DNA from: Chryseobacterium jejuense
Lineage (GTDB): Bacteria > Bacteroidota > Bacteroidia > Flavobacteriales > Weeksellaceae
Length of the DNA: 64,000 nt
Direction: 5' to 3'
Assembly: GCF_900100075.1 (NCBI RefSeq)
Contig: NZ_FNEG01000003.1
Location: 124,001-188,000, forward strand
The translations under genes were made by a program, and so were the position numbers. This document shows, one piece after another, positions 26,019 through 35,171 of the stretch (positions are counted from its first letter, which is position 1; every line of letters begins with the position of its first letter). The notes beneath the pieces are model-generated. The model had not been told where the DNA came from, made no database searches, and was given only the letters and a program-made list of their open reading frames with translations.

Positions 26019-27149
26019 TTGAAGAAAATAGTAAGTATAACGCTTGTCATTTTAGCAGGCCTGAAATTATGCGCACAAAATACCTATGTATTTTTTGGTT
26101 CATTTAACCATGATAAAGAAACTGAGGGAATCTATGTCTATGAGTTAGACACCCTAAAAGGTAAATTATCGAAAATAACATCTGCTAAAGGAGTCTTAAA
26201 TCCATCATTTCTAACACTTTCACCAGATGGTAAATATGTTTTTGCCTGTACAGAAAGTAAAACGAAAAATGCAGGAAGTGTAAGCAGCTTTGAGTTTAAT
26301 CCTGAGAAAAAGACCCTTACATTTATCAATAGCCAGAAAACAGGTGGAGAAAATCCTGTTTATCTTGCCGCTCATAAGAACGGAAAATGGCTCATTAATG
26401 GAAACTATACCGAAGGCAGTACTTCTGTTTATCCTATCTCAGAAAATGGATTGATACAGCCAAGAGTTCAGAACTTTCATTTTTCAGAAGGAAGTGTAAA
26501 TCCGGATAGGCAGGACAGAGCTCATATTCATTCAACTGTTTTTTCTCCTGATTTTAAATATGTCTTTTTACCGGATCTGGGAGCTGATAAAATCCGGACA
26601 TATCAATTTGACGCTGATAAGAAAGAACCATTGATAGAAGCTGAAAAGCCTTTTATTCCAACTTCATTAGGAAGTGGCCCTAGGCATTTTACATTTCATC
26701 CCAATGGAAAATTTGCCTATTGCATTGAAGAAATGGGTGGTGCTGTAAGTGTTTACCAATATAATAACGGAAAATTGAATCCTATCCAGAGAATCAATAC
26801 CCATTCTGATCAGTTTAAAGATAATTTTGAAAGTTCAGATGTTCATATTTCTCCTGATGGACGCTATCTGTATGCTTCAAATCGGGGAAATGAAAACAAT
26901 ATTGCCATTTTTTCAATTTCGAATGATGGTACTTTAAAAACGGTAGGGTATCAATCCACAAAAGGACATCATCCAAGAACCTTTACCATTGACAGTTCCG
27001 GAAAGTTTTTAATTGTAGCTCATCCGGTAAGCGGAACTGCTGTTGTTTTTAGGCGAAATGCGGAAACAGGATTGTTGAAAAAAGTGGGTAGGGAAGTGAA
27101 ACTGAACGGAGTTTCTACGGTACAGATCAGGAAATATGAGCCCAAATAG
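26019..27149 (+). CDS. Secreted lactonase-family beta-propeller
   Basis: This is a 376-aa seven-bladed propeller of the 6-phosphogluconolactonase/Lactonase family (PF10282). Its blocks include LNPSFLTLSPDGKYVFAC, GENPVYLAAH, GSGPRHFTFHPNGKFAYCI, SSDVHISPDGRYLYASNRG and GHHPRTFTIDSSGKFLIVA. A signal peptide covers about residues 1-20 (LCAQ end), so this member is exported and may act on a sugar lactone outside the cytoplasm. The start is a TTG at 26019. A stop at 26007-26009 leaves no ATG that would keep the signal peptide. It ends in a bidirectional terminator shared with the MFS gene. Confidence 0.82.
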   Translation: MKKIVSITLVILAGLKLCAQNTYVFFGSFNHDKETEGIYVYELDTLKGKLSKITSAKGVLNPSFLTLSPDGKYVFACTESKTKNAGSVSSFEFNPEKKTLTFINSQKTGGENPVYLAAHKNGKWLINGNYTEGSTSVYPISENGLIQPRVQNFHFSEGSVNPDRQDRAHIHSTVFSPDFKYVFLPDLGADKIRTYQFDADKKEPLIEAEKPFIPTSLGSGPRHFTFHPNGKFAYCIEEMGGAVSVYQYNNGKLNPIQRINTHSDQFKDNFESSDVHISPDGRYLYASNRGNENNIAIFSISNDGTLKTVGYQSTKGHHPRTFTIDSSGKFLIVAHPVSGTAVVFRRNAETGLLKKVGREVKLNGVSTVQIRKYEPK

Positions 27150-27155
27150 AAATAA

Positions 27156-27187
27156 AAAAAGCAGAGATTAATTATTCTCTGCTTTTT
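27156..27187. terminator. Bidirectional terminator overlapping the MFS stop
   Basis: A 12-bp stem, AAAAAGCAGAGA (27156-27167) with TCTCTGCTTTTT (27176-27187), separates the convergent genes. The loop contains the stop codon of the minus-strand MFS gene. Confidence 0.85.
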
Positions 27188-28382
27188 CTTTTTTTACTAC
27201 TTTATTCATAACTAAGATCACTCCAAATAGGAGAATGGCAATGATAAGGTATCGCCAGGAAAGGTCTTTTTGTTCCGTTACCGTTCCGCTTACAGAAATA
27301 ATAAAGCTGGTAATCGAGGTGATTACATAAACCAGACCACCCATCAATCCACCGGCTGTTCCTGCGTTTTTAGGAAAATACAGCATACTTGTTGTAAAGA
27401 ATGAAGTAAATAAAACTCCCGAACAGATGTGAATAAAAAAAGCAAAAGGAATCATTATATAAAGACTTTCCGCATAATAGCTGGTTGTAATTAATCCTGC
27501 AATCAGTATCAATTGAAGGATAATGGGCAGTAAAATCCTCGATTTAAAATCCAAACCAAGTCTGCGTTTCCCGATAAATCCTCCAATCATCCATGAGAAA
27601 CCTAAAATCAAGGTACAGTATCCGATGACTACCGGGGTAAAGTGGAAAGTGTTTTCAATAATAAAAGGTCCGGTAATATTGAATAACATTACAATAGAAT
27701 AACTTAACCCAAGAATAATAATCCCCAGCATGAAGATCTTATTCTTAAGCATCATTGAATACAGACTGATATTCTCTGAAAGATCCAGTTTCTTTTTCTC
27801 TGGAAGGCTTTCTCCACTGAAAAACCATTCAAACAGAAATAAAAATCCTGCATAAAAGGCCAGAAAATAAAAATTAGCATGCCAGTTAAAAAGCTTTTCA
27901 AGATAACCGCCAAGGAAAGGTGCCAGAATAGGGCCGCAGGACCATGCAATGGTAAAGTAGCTCAGATAATGCTTTACCCGTTCGGCATCATAAATATCCA
28001 CAAAAATAGCACGGGTGGCCACCACAAGTACAGAAACCGCAATCCCCTGAAGAATACGAAGGAGGCATATCAGAAAAATACTGTTGGTCATGGTAATGAA
28101 AAGGCTGCTTAGGATTAAAACTAGTAAAGCAACTAATTTAGGACGGTAACGGCCAATACTGTCCAGAATTCCCCCCACAAATAGCTGGGAGATTCCATAA
28201 CTCAGCAGATAAGACGTTAATGTAATCTGTATATCTTTTTCCGAAACCATCATTTCCTTGGCCATAGAAGGGAAGGATGGCAGGTAAATATCAGTGACAA
28301 ACCCCGAAAGCGGGATAGACACAAAGGCCATAATGGTTATTAATCTGATACGTTTCTCAGATGCTTCTCTCAACATATTCAT
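27168..28382 (-). CDS. MFS drug efflux transporter, Bcr/CflA type
   Basis: The 404-aa protein has twelve predicted TM segments and the DHA1 pattern FVTDIYLPSFPSMAKEM in TM1-loop. It also has the MFS motif-A-like region GGILDSIGRYRPK and ATRAIFVDIYD after TM4. This matches Bcr/CflA drug:H+ antiporters. It is encoded 83 bases downstream of an AraC regulator on the same strand, so it is probably induced by that regulator. The exported compound is unknown. Confidence 0.85.
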   Translation of the reverse strand: MNMLREASEKRIRLITIMAFVSIPLSGFVTDIYLPSFPSMAKEMMVSEKDIQITLTSYLLSYGISQLFVGGILDSIGRYRPKLVALLVLILSSLFITMTNSIFLICLLRILQGIAVSVLVVATRAIFVDIYDAERVKHYLSYFTIAWSCGPILAPFLGGYLEKLFNWHANFYFLAFYAGFLFLFEWFFSGESLPEKKKLDLSENISLYSMMLKNKIFMLGIIILGLSYSIVMLFNITGPFIIENTFHFTPVVIGYCTLILGFSWMIGGFIGKRRLGLDFKSRILLPIILQLILIAGLITTSYYAESLYIMIPFAFFIHICSGVLFTSFFTTSMLYFPKNAGTAGGLMGGLVYVITSITSFIISVSGTVTEQKDLSWRYLIIAILLFGVILVMNKVVKKEKAENN

Positions 28383-28465
28383 TCATTTTTTTACTATGCA
28401 AAAATACTTCAAGAATAGAAAATCTAGTTTTAAAAGACAAAGTAAAAATTACAAAATTCAAATAT

Positions 28466-29377
28466 TTAGAAAGCATTTTTAAATTTCAAAGGAGAAGTCT
28501 CGGCATGCTTTTTAAAGAAATTATTAAAATGGGAAGGCTGCTCAAAGCCAAGCGTATAGCCAACCTGTGCAATATCCCAATTCGTATATTTCAGAAGGTT
28601 TTTAGATTCCTCAAATATTTTTTCTTTAATAATTTGCGTGGTAGTAAGATTGGTGACCGATTTTACAGATGAATTCAAATGGTTCACATGTACATTCAGA
28701 TGATCTGCAAAATCAGAAGCTGTTTTTAAAGCTAAAGGATATGCAGGAGAGTCCAGCGGAAACTGTTTGTTCAGAAGCTCATCAAATAGTCTGTACAGGC
28801 GTACATTGGCGGGAAGCTCATTAAGGCTTACATCTTCAACACGGTTTTGGAGGGCAAGATGTAAAACAGAAGCGAGATTACTTTTAATACCACTGCAGCG
28901 GAAAGGATAAGTGGAATGGTTCATCTTGAACATCTGGTCAAAATACATCGTAGCCAGTTGAATCTGTTCATCATCCAGAAATATAAAAGGTTTACTCCAT
29001 TCTTTAAATAATGAAGTCTTTTTAAACAGGTTAAACTCCGAATTTACATTAAAAAATTCCTGATTAAAAAGGCATGAAAACCCTTCCTGAAAATCATCTT
29101 CACATTCCCAGGTGTAAGGGATATTAGGTGAGGGCAAGAAGAGTACAGGGCGGTCAACATACATGGTGTGAGATCCATAATGAGCTGTTCCTTTTCCTAT
29201 GATAAAACAGATTTTGTAATAATCACGTCTGTTATAAGGACTTTTAAAGCTACAATATTTTCGAGGAATGATATTGAAGTGGGTTTTTCCAGTCTCAAGA
29301 TCAGCATCAGATATTTCGAGAATATTTCTGCGCGTACGTTTGTAGTAGTCTTTTATGGTTTCCAGTTGATCACTCAT
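28466..29377 (-). CDS. AraC-family regulator of the MFS gene
   Basis: An N-terminal cupin-like sensing region (about 20-180) is followed by a C-terminal AraC HTH (ASDFADHLNVHVNHLNSSVK, then WDIAQVGYTLGFEQPSHFNN, then FKKHAETSPLKFK). The start is placed at the ATG at 29377. The longer frame would begin at a TTG (29410) that lies upstream of the expected transcription start of the TATCTTTG element. It most likely controls the downstream efflux gene and perhaps itself. Confidence 0.85.
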   Translation of the reverse strand: MSDQLETIKDYYKRTRRNILEISDADLETGKTHFNIIPRKYCSFKSPYNRRDYYKICFIIGKGTAHYGSHTMYVDRPVLFLPSPNIPYTWECEDDFQEGFSCLFNQEFFNVNSEFNLFKKTSLFKEWSKPFIFLDDEQIQLATMYFDQMFKMNHSTYPFRCSGIKSNLASVLHLALQNRVEDVSLNELPANVRLYRLFDELLNKQFPLDSPAYPLALKTASDFADHLNVHVNHLNSSVKSVTNLTTTQIIKEKIFEESKNLLKYTNWDIAQVGYTLGFEQPSHFNNFFKKHAETSPLKFKNAF

Positions 29378-29397
29378 TGTTCCAGAATTATAAAAAT

Positions 29398-29433
29398 CAA
29401 AGATAGGCAAATCTTTGGGTTTTAAGATTTGCC
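29398..29433 (-). promoter_or_regulatory. AraC promoter with adjoining inverted repeat
   Basis: The -7 element TATCTTTG (plus 29398-29405 as CAAAGATA) directly abuts a perfect 10-bp inverted repeat, GGCAAATCTT (29406-29415) with AAGATTTGCC (29424-29433). It could be the terminator of the upstream GNAT gene, an operator covering the -33 region, or both. Confidence 0.5.
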
Positions 29434-29474
29434 TTCAATAGTTTTTATGATTGGTATTGATTGAAGATCCTTTG

Positions 29475-29987
29475 CTAATTTTTACTAACCTGCATTTCTA
29501 TAATATAAGACGGAAGCTGAAAAGGCGTTGTTTTTGAATTTTCTTTAATAACAAAACCAGATTCTTTCAAAAATTCCAGGAGTGGATCCTCTGTAAAGAT
29601 GTTGGTCCAGATGATATCAGTGAATGAGGCAGCCGCTTTGCATTTTTTCCATAGAGATTCACGGGTTTCAGATGTATCATATTCCTTAAGAATAACAAAA
29701 TTAAGTTCTGTAAATCTTTTTCCTTCCGGTGAACCAGAGTGCCCGGAACCACTTTTTACAATGCCATAGCCTACAGGTTTTTGACCTGCATACGTGATAA
29801 TAAGCTGATTAGATAGATTATTCAGCTCATTGATCATTTTTCTTGGATCCCAGTTCTCTATATATTGTTTGATCTCTTCCTCTGAAATAAGTTCTCTATA
29901 AGTAGAATGTAAAGAAGATTTGATAACAGTAAAAAGATCATCAACACCTTCATCTGAACCTATGGTAAATTTTGAAACGATTTCCAT
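29475..29987 (-). CDS. GNAT-family N-acetyltransferase
   Basis: The 170-aa protein has an acetyl-CoA-site pattern less clear than in canonical GNATs. It shows the usual order: an N-terminal helix, LIITYAGQKPVGYGIVKS, RFTELNFVILKEYD, and a C-terminal DPLLEFLKESGFVIKE. It transfers an acetyl group to an amine of unknown identity. It is divergent from a MocR regulator with repeated operator-like sequences between them, so the regulator likely controls it. Confidence 0.65.
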   Translation of the reverse strand: MEIVSKFTIGSDEGVDDLFTVIKSSLHSTYRELISEEEIKQYIENWDPRKMINELNNLSNQLIITYAGQKPVGYGIVKSGSGHSGSPEGKRFTELNFVILKEYDTSETRESLWKKCKAAASFTDIIWTNIFTEDPLLEFLKESGFVIKENSKTTPFQLPSYIIEMQVSKN

Positions 29988-30030
29988 TCTTTTTTCTTCA
30001 AAATTATGAGTTTAATCTATTCAGAAAGGA

Positions 30031-30091
30031 TACAGATGGTTAAAATATAACCGGTACAGATTTTAATTTTGTAAATTTGTTCAGTACAGAT
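30031..30091. promoter_or_regulatory. MocR operator region with three TACAGAT repeats
   Basis: TACAGAT occurs at 30031-30037, 30055-30061 and 30085-30091 (periods 24 and 30). GGTTA (30038-30042) and TAACC (30048-30052) form an inverted repeat between the first two. The -7 element TAAATTTG (30072-30079) lies between repeats two and three. Direct repeats are known operator forms for MocR regulators such as GabR. Confidence 0.55.
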
Positions 30092-30097
30092 TGGTGC

Positions 30098-31525
30098 ATG
30101 ACAATGAAAACTTACAAATACGAAGCTTTTACAGCAATTATTGAAGAACAGATCCGTAACGGAATTTTACAGACTGGTGACAAACTGCCCTCTATCCGGG
30201 AAATAAAGGAAAGATATCAGCTGAGTACAAGTTCAGTACAAAGTGGTTTTGAATATTTAATGATTAAAGGTCTTATTGAAAGCAACCCACGCTCAGGATA
30301 CTTTGTGGCCAAGAGAAGGGAAGAGTATATTCCTGAAGTCAGGACGAAGCTTTCTCCGGTTGTTCGGGATGAGGAATTTATGAAAAATATACTGCTGACT
30401 TCCAAAAGAATTTCAGAATCGAGTTCCTTTAATACGACGGTGCCAGGTGACCTTTTGATTCCACAGAAACTAATTTTAAGAACCATGCAGGAAGTGATCC
30501 GTGAAAAAGGAGCATCTCTATTGAGGTATTATCCTTCCAATGGGCTTGAGGTCCTGAGAAAACAGATCGCCAAGCAAATGGGAATATATGGCTGCAGGTT
30601 TAATCCGGATGAACTTATTATCACAGATGGCGCTTTGCAGGCGTTAACCATTGCATTAAGCTCCGTAACAAAGGCTGGTGACGTTGTAGCAGTGGACAGT
30701 CCGTGTGTATTCTCCATATTGGAAGTTATTGCCAATCTGGATCTGAAGGTTATTGAGATTCCTGTACACTATCGAAATGGCTTTGATACGGAATATTTCC
30801 GAAAGGTTTGTGTTGAAAACGATATTCGGGCTCTTATCGTTACCCCAAATTTTCATAACCCCACTGGAATCATGATGAGCGATGAAACCAAAAAGAGTGT
30901 ATTGACAATTGCAGAAGACCATCAATTATGTATTATTGAAAATGAGATGTATTCTGACCTTTATTTTGAGGAAAAAAGACCATCTAGCATTAAAAGTTTT
31001 GATGAAAAAGGATGGGTAATGACCTATTCTTCTTTTTCGAAAACACTAGCTCCTGGGATTCGTTTAGGGTGGCTGCATGCAGGGAAGTTTTATGCAAAGG
31101 CAGAAAGAACAAGATTTGCTCTGGGTAGATCTGTGTCTCCACTTTATCAGGAATTGATTTTGAAACTTTTACAGGAGACCAGCTACGAAAGACATTTGCG
31201 ATCATTCCGTAAAAAATTAAATCAGCAGGCCAATCAGTTGTTGGAAGTATTAAGGAGAAGCTTTCCACGGGATTCCTATTTTCATAGGCCGCAGGGAGGA
31301 TATAGCATTTGGGCGCAGATGCCGGAAAATATGGACATGAAAAGATTTTATCAGTATTGTGAAGAACATAAAGTTTTATTCACTCCGGGAAACACATTTT
31401 CCCTTACAGATAAATATGATTACCATTTTCGGGTTGTCTTTGCAGAAAGAATTACTTCTGAGAGTCTTCACCTATTACAAGAAACAGGAACAAAAGCCCA
31501 TGAGTTTATTCTAAATAAAGAATAA
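30098..31525 (+). CDS. MocR/GabR-type regulator (GntR HTH plus aminotransferase)
   Basis: A winged-helix GntR domain (GDKLPSIREIKERYQLSTSS) in the first ~75 residues is fused to a class I aminotransferase fold. That fold contains NFHNPTG and the PLP lysine context YSSFSKTLAPG. MocR proteins use PLP as an effector and rarely catalyse transamination. The start is moved to the ATG at 30098 (or 30104). The upstream TTG at 30077 is part of the -7 element, so it cannot be in the transcript. The regulator probably controls the divergent GNAT gene and itself. Confidence 0.85.
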   Translation: MTMKTYKYEAFTAIIEEQIRNGILQTGDKLPSIREIKERYQLSTSSVQSGFEYLMIKGLIESNPRSGYFVAKRREEYIPEVRTKLSPVVRDEEFMKNILLTSKRISESSSFNTTVPGDLLIPQKLILRTMQEVIREKGASLLRYYPSNGLEVLRKQIAKQMGIYGCRFNPDELIITDGALQALTIALSSVTKAGDVVAVDSPCVFSILEVIANLDLKVIEIPVHYRNGFDTEYFRKVCVENDIRALIVTPNFHNPTGIMMSDETKKSVLTIAEDHQLCIIENEMYSDLYFEEKRPSSIKSFDEKGWVMTYSSFSKTLAPGIRLGWLHAGKFYAKAERTRFALGRSVSPLYQELILKLLQETSYERHLRSFRKKLNQQANQLLEVLRRSFPRDSYFHRPQGGYSIWAQMPENMDMKRFYQYCEEHKVLFTPGNTFSLTDKYDYHFRVVFAERITSESLHLLQETGTKAHEFILNKE

Positions 31526-31632
31526 TTAAAGGTTGATAAAATAAAAGGGGCTTCAATATCCTATCTGCTTTATATTAATATTACAGCTGGAAGGCTTTAT
31601 ATTTTCTAACTCTGGAAAGGCATCATATCAAT

Positions 31633-33117
31633 CTATTCAATCAGATATTTACTATTTTTACTTTTATCCATTTCCAATTGTGGAATTCCATCAGTAATTT
31701 GGAAAGAAAAAGCGTCTATCCATTTTTCTTTAGGAAGATCAATATCTTCACCATTGAGAATATGTTTTTGAAAGGAATAAGAGATGTCCTGGTCCAGATA
31801 CTTCTGCACAAACTCAAGGAAAAGCTCATCCGTAAACCTTAATTTCTTTTCTCTACAGGTTTTCAGTAATTCCCGCATCAGATGATCTAAAGATTTTTTA
31901 TAATGGGTTTTCAGCATAATTTGATTATCCAGCCAGAAGGCAAAAATAGCTCCGCGTCTGTAAGGAACTTTTTCTACATTCCTGCTTTTCCAGAAATCAT
32001 CCTTTATTTTGTAATTGGGGATATTTCTCTCCGGATTTTTCCAATGGTTTTTAATGACTTCAGTGTTAAACAACTTTTGCCACTCGTCCATTGAGATGTC
32101 ATGTATTCTTACCCTGTTTTTATAAGTATAATAATCGGTAAAACCTTCGCTGAACCAATAGTTCAGTTCCTCATGTTTATTTTTAATTGCATTCCCGATC
32201 CATTCATGCATTAATTCATGGTGAAATAAATACAGATAAGAATTCTTATTATTAAAAGGATTATTAGTTCCCTGGATTATAAATGCATTTTTAATAGCAG
32301 AACCTGTAGTACTATAGCCTTTATACAAGCTGTCTTTTTGAGAAACAGTAGGAGTCATTGTAATTGTAAAATAATCCTGATCGTAGTCTTTCCAGAAATC
32401 CCTTTGAGATTGAACCGCTTTCTTCAGATTGGAAAATAAAAAATCATCCGTAAAACCATTGTTCCAGTCACCTCTCAATGCAAAATAAACAGGTTTGTCA
32501 TGTATTGTAAAAGAATAAAACCTGTAATCACCTCCTATAAATAAAGAATTATAAAAGCCGTCCCAAAGTATTGTTTTTATTTTCTGTTTACGAATTTGTG
32601 AAGCAAAATTATTATGAAGGCTGAACTTTTCCGGGAAATTCATCCATTCAACAGAGAATTCAAATTCCTGTTCATCCGGCATTTTTGTAAAAGCGAATGG
32701 AACCATGAAAAGACTCTTACCCAACACATGAAAGAAGGTGTTATTGATTCTCGGTCGGTTGAAGATTTTATAATTAGGATCAGTAAAATCTTGTTTGATA
32801 TGATAAACCAGGGAAAATTGAGTTCCCTTTTTCTGATGGAACTTTATTTTGTTATTTTCAGGTTTGATTTCATACTTAATACCAGGATTTTCTTCCTGTA
32901 AAAGAACAAGATTTTTAAAAAGGTCATTCTCACCCCAGTTTTCATTAGCATAATAGAAAGATAAAGTATCCGATGCCTTTTTCAATGTATAATCTACCTG
33001 TACTTTTAGGCCGTTCTTTGCAAGGTTTTCATCATAATATACTTTATAGCTTATTTTATTTTGAGAATAAGCCATGAATGGTAGTAGTAATATCAGAAAA
33101 ATTAGTTTTTTGAACAT
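31633..33117 (-). CDS. Secreted M61-like metallopeptidase
   Basis: A signal peptide (about 1-18, ending AYSQ) and a beta-rich N-terminal domain precede a gluzincin zinc site, HHELMHEWIG (His300, Glu301, His304), with the third ligand Glu324 in YWFSEGFTDYY. This resembles M61 (glycyl aminopeptidase-like) proteins, although the PDZ domain usual for M61 is not evident in 494 aa. It is probably exported and acts on peptides. A TAAATTTG -7 element lies on the minus strand at 33135-33142, and no partner gene is near. Confidence 0.75.
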   Translation of the reverse strand: MFKKLIFLILLLPFMAYSQNKISYKVYYDENLAKNGLKVQVDYTLKKASDTLSFYYANENWGENDLFKNLVLLQEENPGIKYEIKPENNKIKFHQKKGTQFSLVYHIKQDFTDPNYKIFNRPRINNTFFHVLGKSLFMVPFAFTKMPDEQEFEFSVEWMNFPEKFSLHNNFASQIRKQKIKTILWDGFYNSLFIGGDYRFYSFTIHDKPVYFALRGDWNNGFTDDFLFSNLKKAVQSQRDFWKDYDQDYFTITMTPTVSQKDSLYKGYSTTGSAIKNAFIIQGTNNPFNNKNSYLYLFHHELMHEWIGNAIKNKHEELNYWFSEGFTDYYTYKNRVRIHDISMDEWQKLFNTEVIKNHWKNPERNIPNYKIKDDFWKSRNVEKVPYRRGAIFAFWLDNQIMLKTHYKKSLDHLMRELLKTCREKKLRFTDELFLEFVQKYLDQDISYSFQKHILNGEDIDLPKEKWIDAFSFQITDGIPQLEMDKSKNSKYLIE

Positions 33118-33447
33118 GGATTAAGTCGTTTTTCCAAATTTAGTATAAAAATCCAAAAATTACAGACCGTTTATGGCTCGTTTTGAAACCGAAATTTAAA
33201 ACTTTAAGAGCTTGCTGTCAATACAATAGAAATTGGAGGGAAAATGAATGGAGAAGAAAGAGGTGAAATTTGATCCACTACGGATTACAGCAGGTTTTTT
33301 AAGAAAATAAGAGGTCAAAAATCGATAAAAATCGGTTCAAGGATAGAAATATGTTAAAATTTCAGTCATTTTGCCCAAACTTTTTTCTTTGCTACTAGGC
33401 TGGAATCACCATAAAACCTATATTTGCAGCCTAAATTTTTAAATATA

Positions 33448-33624
33448 ATGAAAGAACTAATTGAAAAAATCAACGCAGAATTTGAAGCGTTTACAACTGA
33501 GGCAAACCAACAAGCGGAAAAAGGAAACAAAGCAGCTGGTACAAGAGCTCGTAAATCAGCTTTAGAATTAAGCAAATTGTTCAAGGATTTCAGAAAAGTT
33601 TCTGTAGAAGAATCTAAGAAATAA
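33448..33624 (+). CDS. Histone H1-like small basic protein
   Basis: This 58-aa, Lys-rich protein (for example KGNKAAGTRARKSALELSK) is helical and matches the short H1-like (Hc1-type) proteins of Bacteroidota, which bind DNA without sequence specificity. The start is the ATG at 33448. The upstream TTG at 33424 is part of the -7 element TATATTTG (33419-33426). It has its own promoter and terminator. Confidence 0.8.
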   Translation: MKELIEKINAEFEAFTTEANQQAEKGNKAAGTRARKSALELSKLFKDFRKVSVEESKK

Positions 33625-33634
33625 TTCAACCTTT

Positions 33635-33660
33635 AGCCGGCTTTTGTAGCCGGTTTTTTT
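33635..33660 (+). terminator. Terminator of the histone-like gene
   Basis: AGCCGGCT (33635-33642) pairs with AGCCGGTT (33648-33655), with one wobble. A T run follows. Confidence 0.85.
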
Positions 33661-33854
33661 ATGTCCTATCGCAACCGGTTACTCATGGTGTGCACAATTT
33701 CTCAAAACATCAAAGGCTTCGATTAAAAAAATGAAAGTCTGAAATCAATTCACCCTATCGATTTTTATTTTTTTATTTCAAATATTAAATTTTCCCTTCC
33801 AGGGTGTTTGTCAGCCGTATAATTTGTATTTTAGGAATATCAATTACGCGAAAT

Positions 33855-35006
33855 ATGATGAAACATTCCTATTGGCTGTTTATTCTGGTTTTTAATTTCT
33901 TTTCAGCACAAAAACTGCAGGTAGTAGATGCTGAAAATGGAAAACCAATTCCTAACGCAAGAATTCTCCTATATAACCAGATTGTGTATACTAATGAAGA
34001 AGGGTTTGCGCCCGTAGATCAAAGTTCGGTAAACTTTGAAATTTCAGCGTCGGGATTTCAAAAGACAACAATCCGGGATTTTTATTCTCCGGTAAAACTG
34101 AAAAGAGGATATAAAAAAATTGATGAAGTAAAACTGAAAAAAGTCGATTTGAAAGAAATCTTTGAAGATGTTGTCGGGAATTACAAAAAAAGATATTATA
34201 GTGAACCTTCCCTTTATGATGTCACTTATAAAGAAAAAAGGAGTGATAATAACCAAATCCATTTTCTAGTTATTGCCGAAACAAAGTTATGGAGCAAGAC
34301 TAATTTTTATAATCCTAACAAATCTTTTGATAACAACCTCCAAATGCAGCTGAATAATGTGAAATATTTTAAAGACCTAAAGTCAGATAGCATTTTTGTA
34401 AAAGGAATAAAGAAGTTTTCTGAGGAATATATGGGAAACTATTTCTTTAATTTCGAGTTAAAGAGGACGCTGGCTCACATAAAAAATAAGGCATCAAAAT
34501 ATTCCGGATGGATATTTTTCGAGCAGGGCAATGAGCAGTTAATCACATTTAGTATCAAGTCAGGATTAGGAATTGAGATGAAGGGAGAATTGAAATATAA
34601 TAAGGCTGATAAGGTGATTACTTACTTTGAAATTCAATATTTGCAGGATCAGTACCCAATTGTTAAAAGAAGAACCGGAGGTGGGGAAGAATTTGATTAT
34701 CAGTTAGGAAATGCAATCCTTGCTTTTGATTTTTACAAAAACGGAGGAGTATATGTTCCTGCTATGAGCAGGATTGAAGCTAATAAATATGTTGCTTACT
34801 ATAAAGGAGTTAAACATGAGAGAAAAATAAGCAGAGAACTTATTTACAACACATTTAAGAAATCAGATGAAAAAGAGCTAACGCCTAGAGTGGCTTTTGA
34901 TAAGGATATCTGGGATAATATCTCCGTAAAGGAAAATAAAAATAATACCATTTTACTTACCACAGAAGAACAGGCTTTTGTGAACAAAAAGTTATCGGAT
35001 TTCTGA
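33855..35006 (+). CDS. Secreted protein with carboxypeptidase-like regulatory domain
   Basis: The start is set at ATG 33855 because MMKHSYWLFILVFNFFSAQ is a proper signal peptide. The longer frame from 33804 has an implausible N-terminus. After the signal comes a CarboxypepD_reg-like beta-sandwich (VVDAENGKPIPNARILLYNQ). A larger domain of unknown function follows (about 300 residues), rich in Lys and Tyr. Such N-terminal domains occur in TonB-linked and peptidase-associated proteins. This one lacks a TonB barrel. Confidence 0.6.
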   Translation: MMKHSYWLFILVFNFFSAQKLQVVDAENGKPIPNARILLYNQIVYTNEEGFAPVDQSSVNFEISASGFQKTTIRDFYSPVKLKRGYKKIDEVKLKKVDLKEIFEDVVGNYKKRYYSEPSLYDVTYKEKRSDNNQIHFLVIAETKLWSKTNFYNPNKSFDNNLQMQLNNVKYFKDLKSDSIFVKGIKKFSEEYMGNYFFNFELKRTLAHIKNKASKYSGWIFFEQGNEQLITFSIKSGLGIEMKGELKYNKADKVITYFEIQYLQDQYPIVKRRTGGGEEFDYQLGNAILAFDFYKNGGVYVPAMSRIEANKYVAYYKGVKHERKISRELIYNTFKKSDEKELTPRVAFDKDIWDNISVKENKNNTILLTTEEQAFVNKKLSDF

Positions 35007-35171
35007 TCAAAAAACAGATGGAGAATATCATATTGGTAAATTAATAGATTATGATAATCATTTCATTTTTTTCAAAAATGGATGTAAATGCTGATGTCTA
35101 AAGACTTTTTTACTTTAATTCCTTTATCATCTCCACAATTTCCTTTATCTTTAATGCAATCAATATACATT

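Noticed and set aside
30077..30097. Upstream start of the MocR gene at the TTG
   Set aside because: The TTG is the end of the -7 element TAAATTTG, so it precedes the transcription start. ATG 30098 or 30104 was chosen.
33424..33447. Longer start for the histone-like gene
   Set aside because: The TTG belongs to the promoter element TATATTTG. The ATG at 33448 fits the family.
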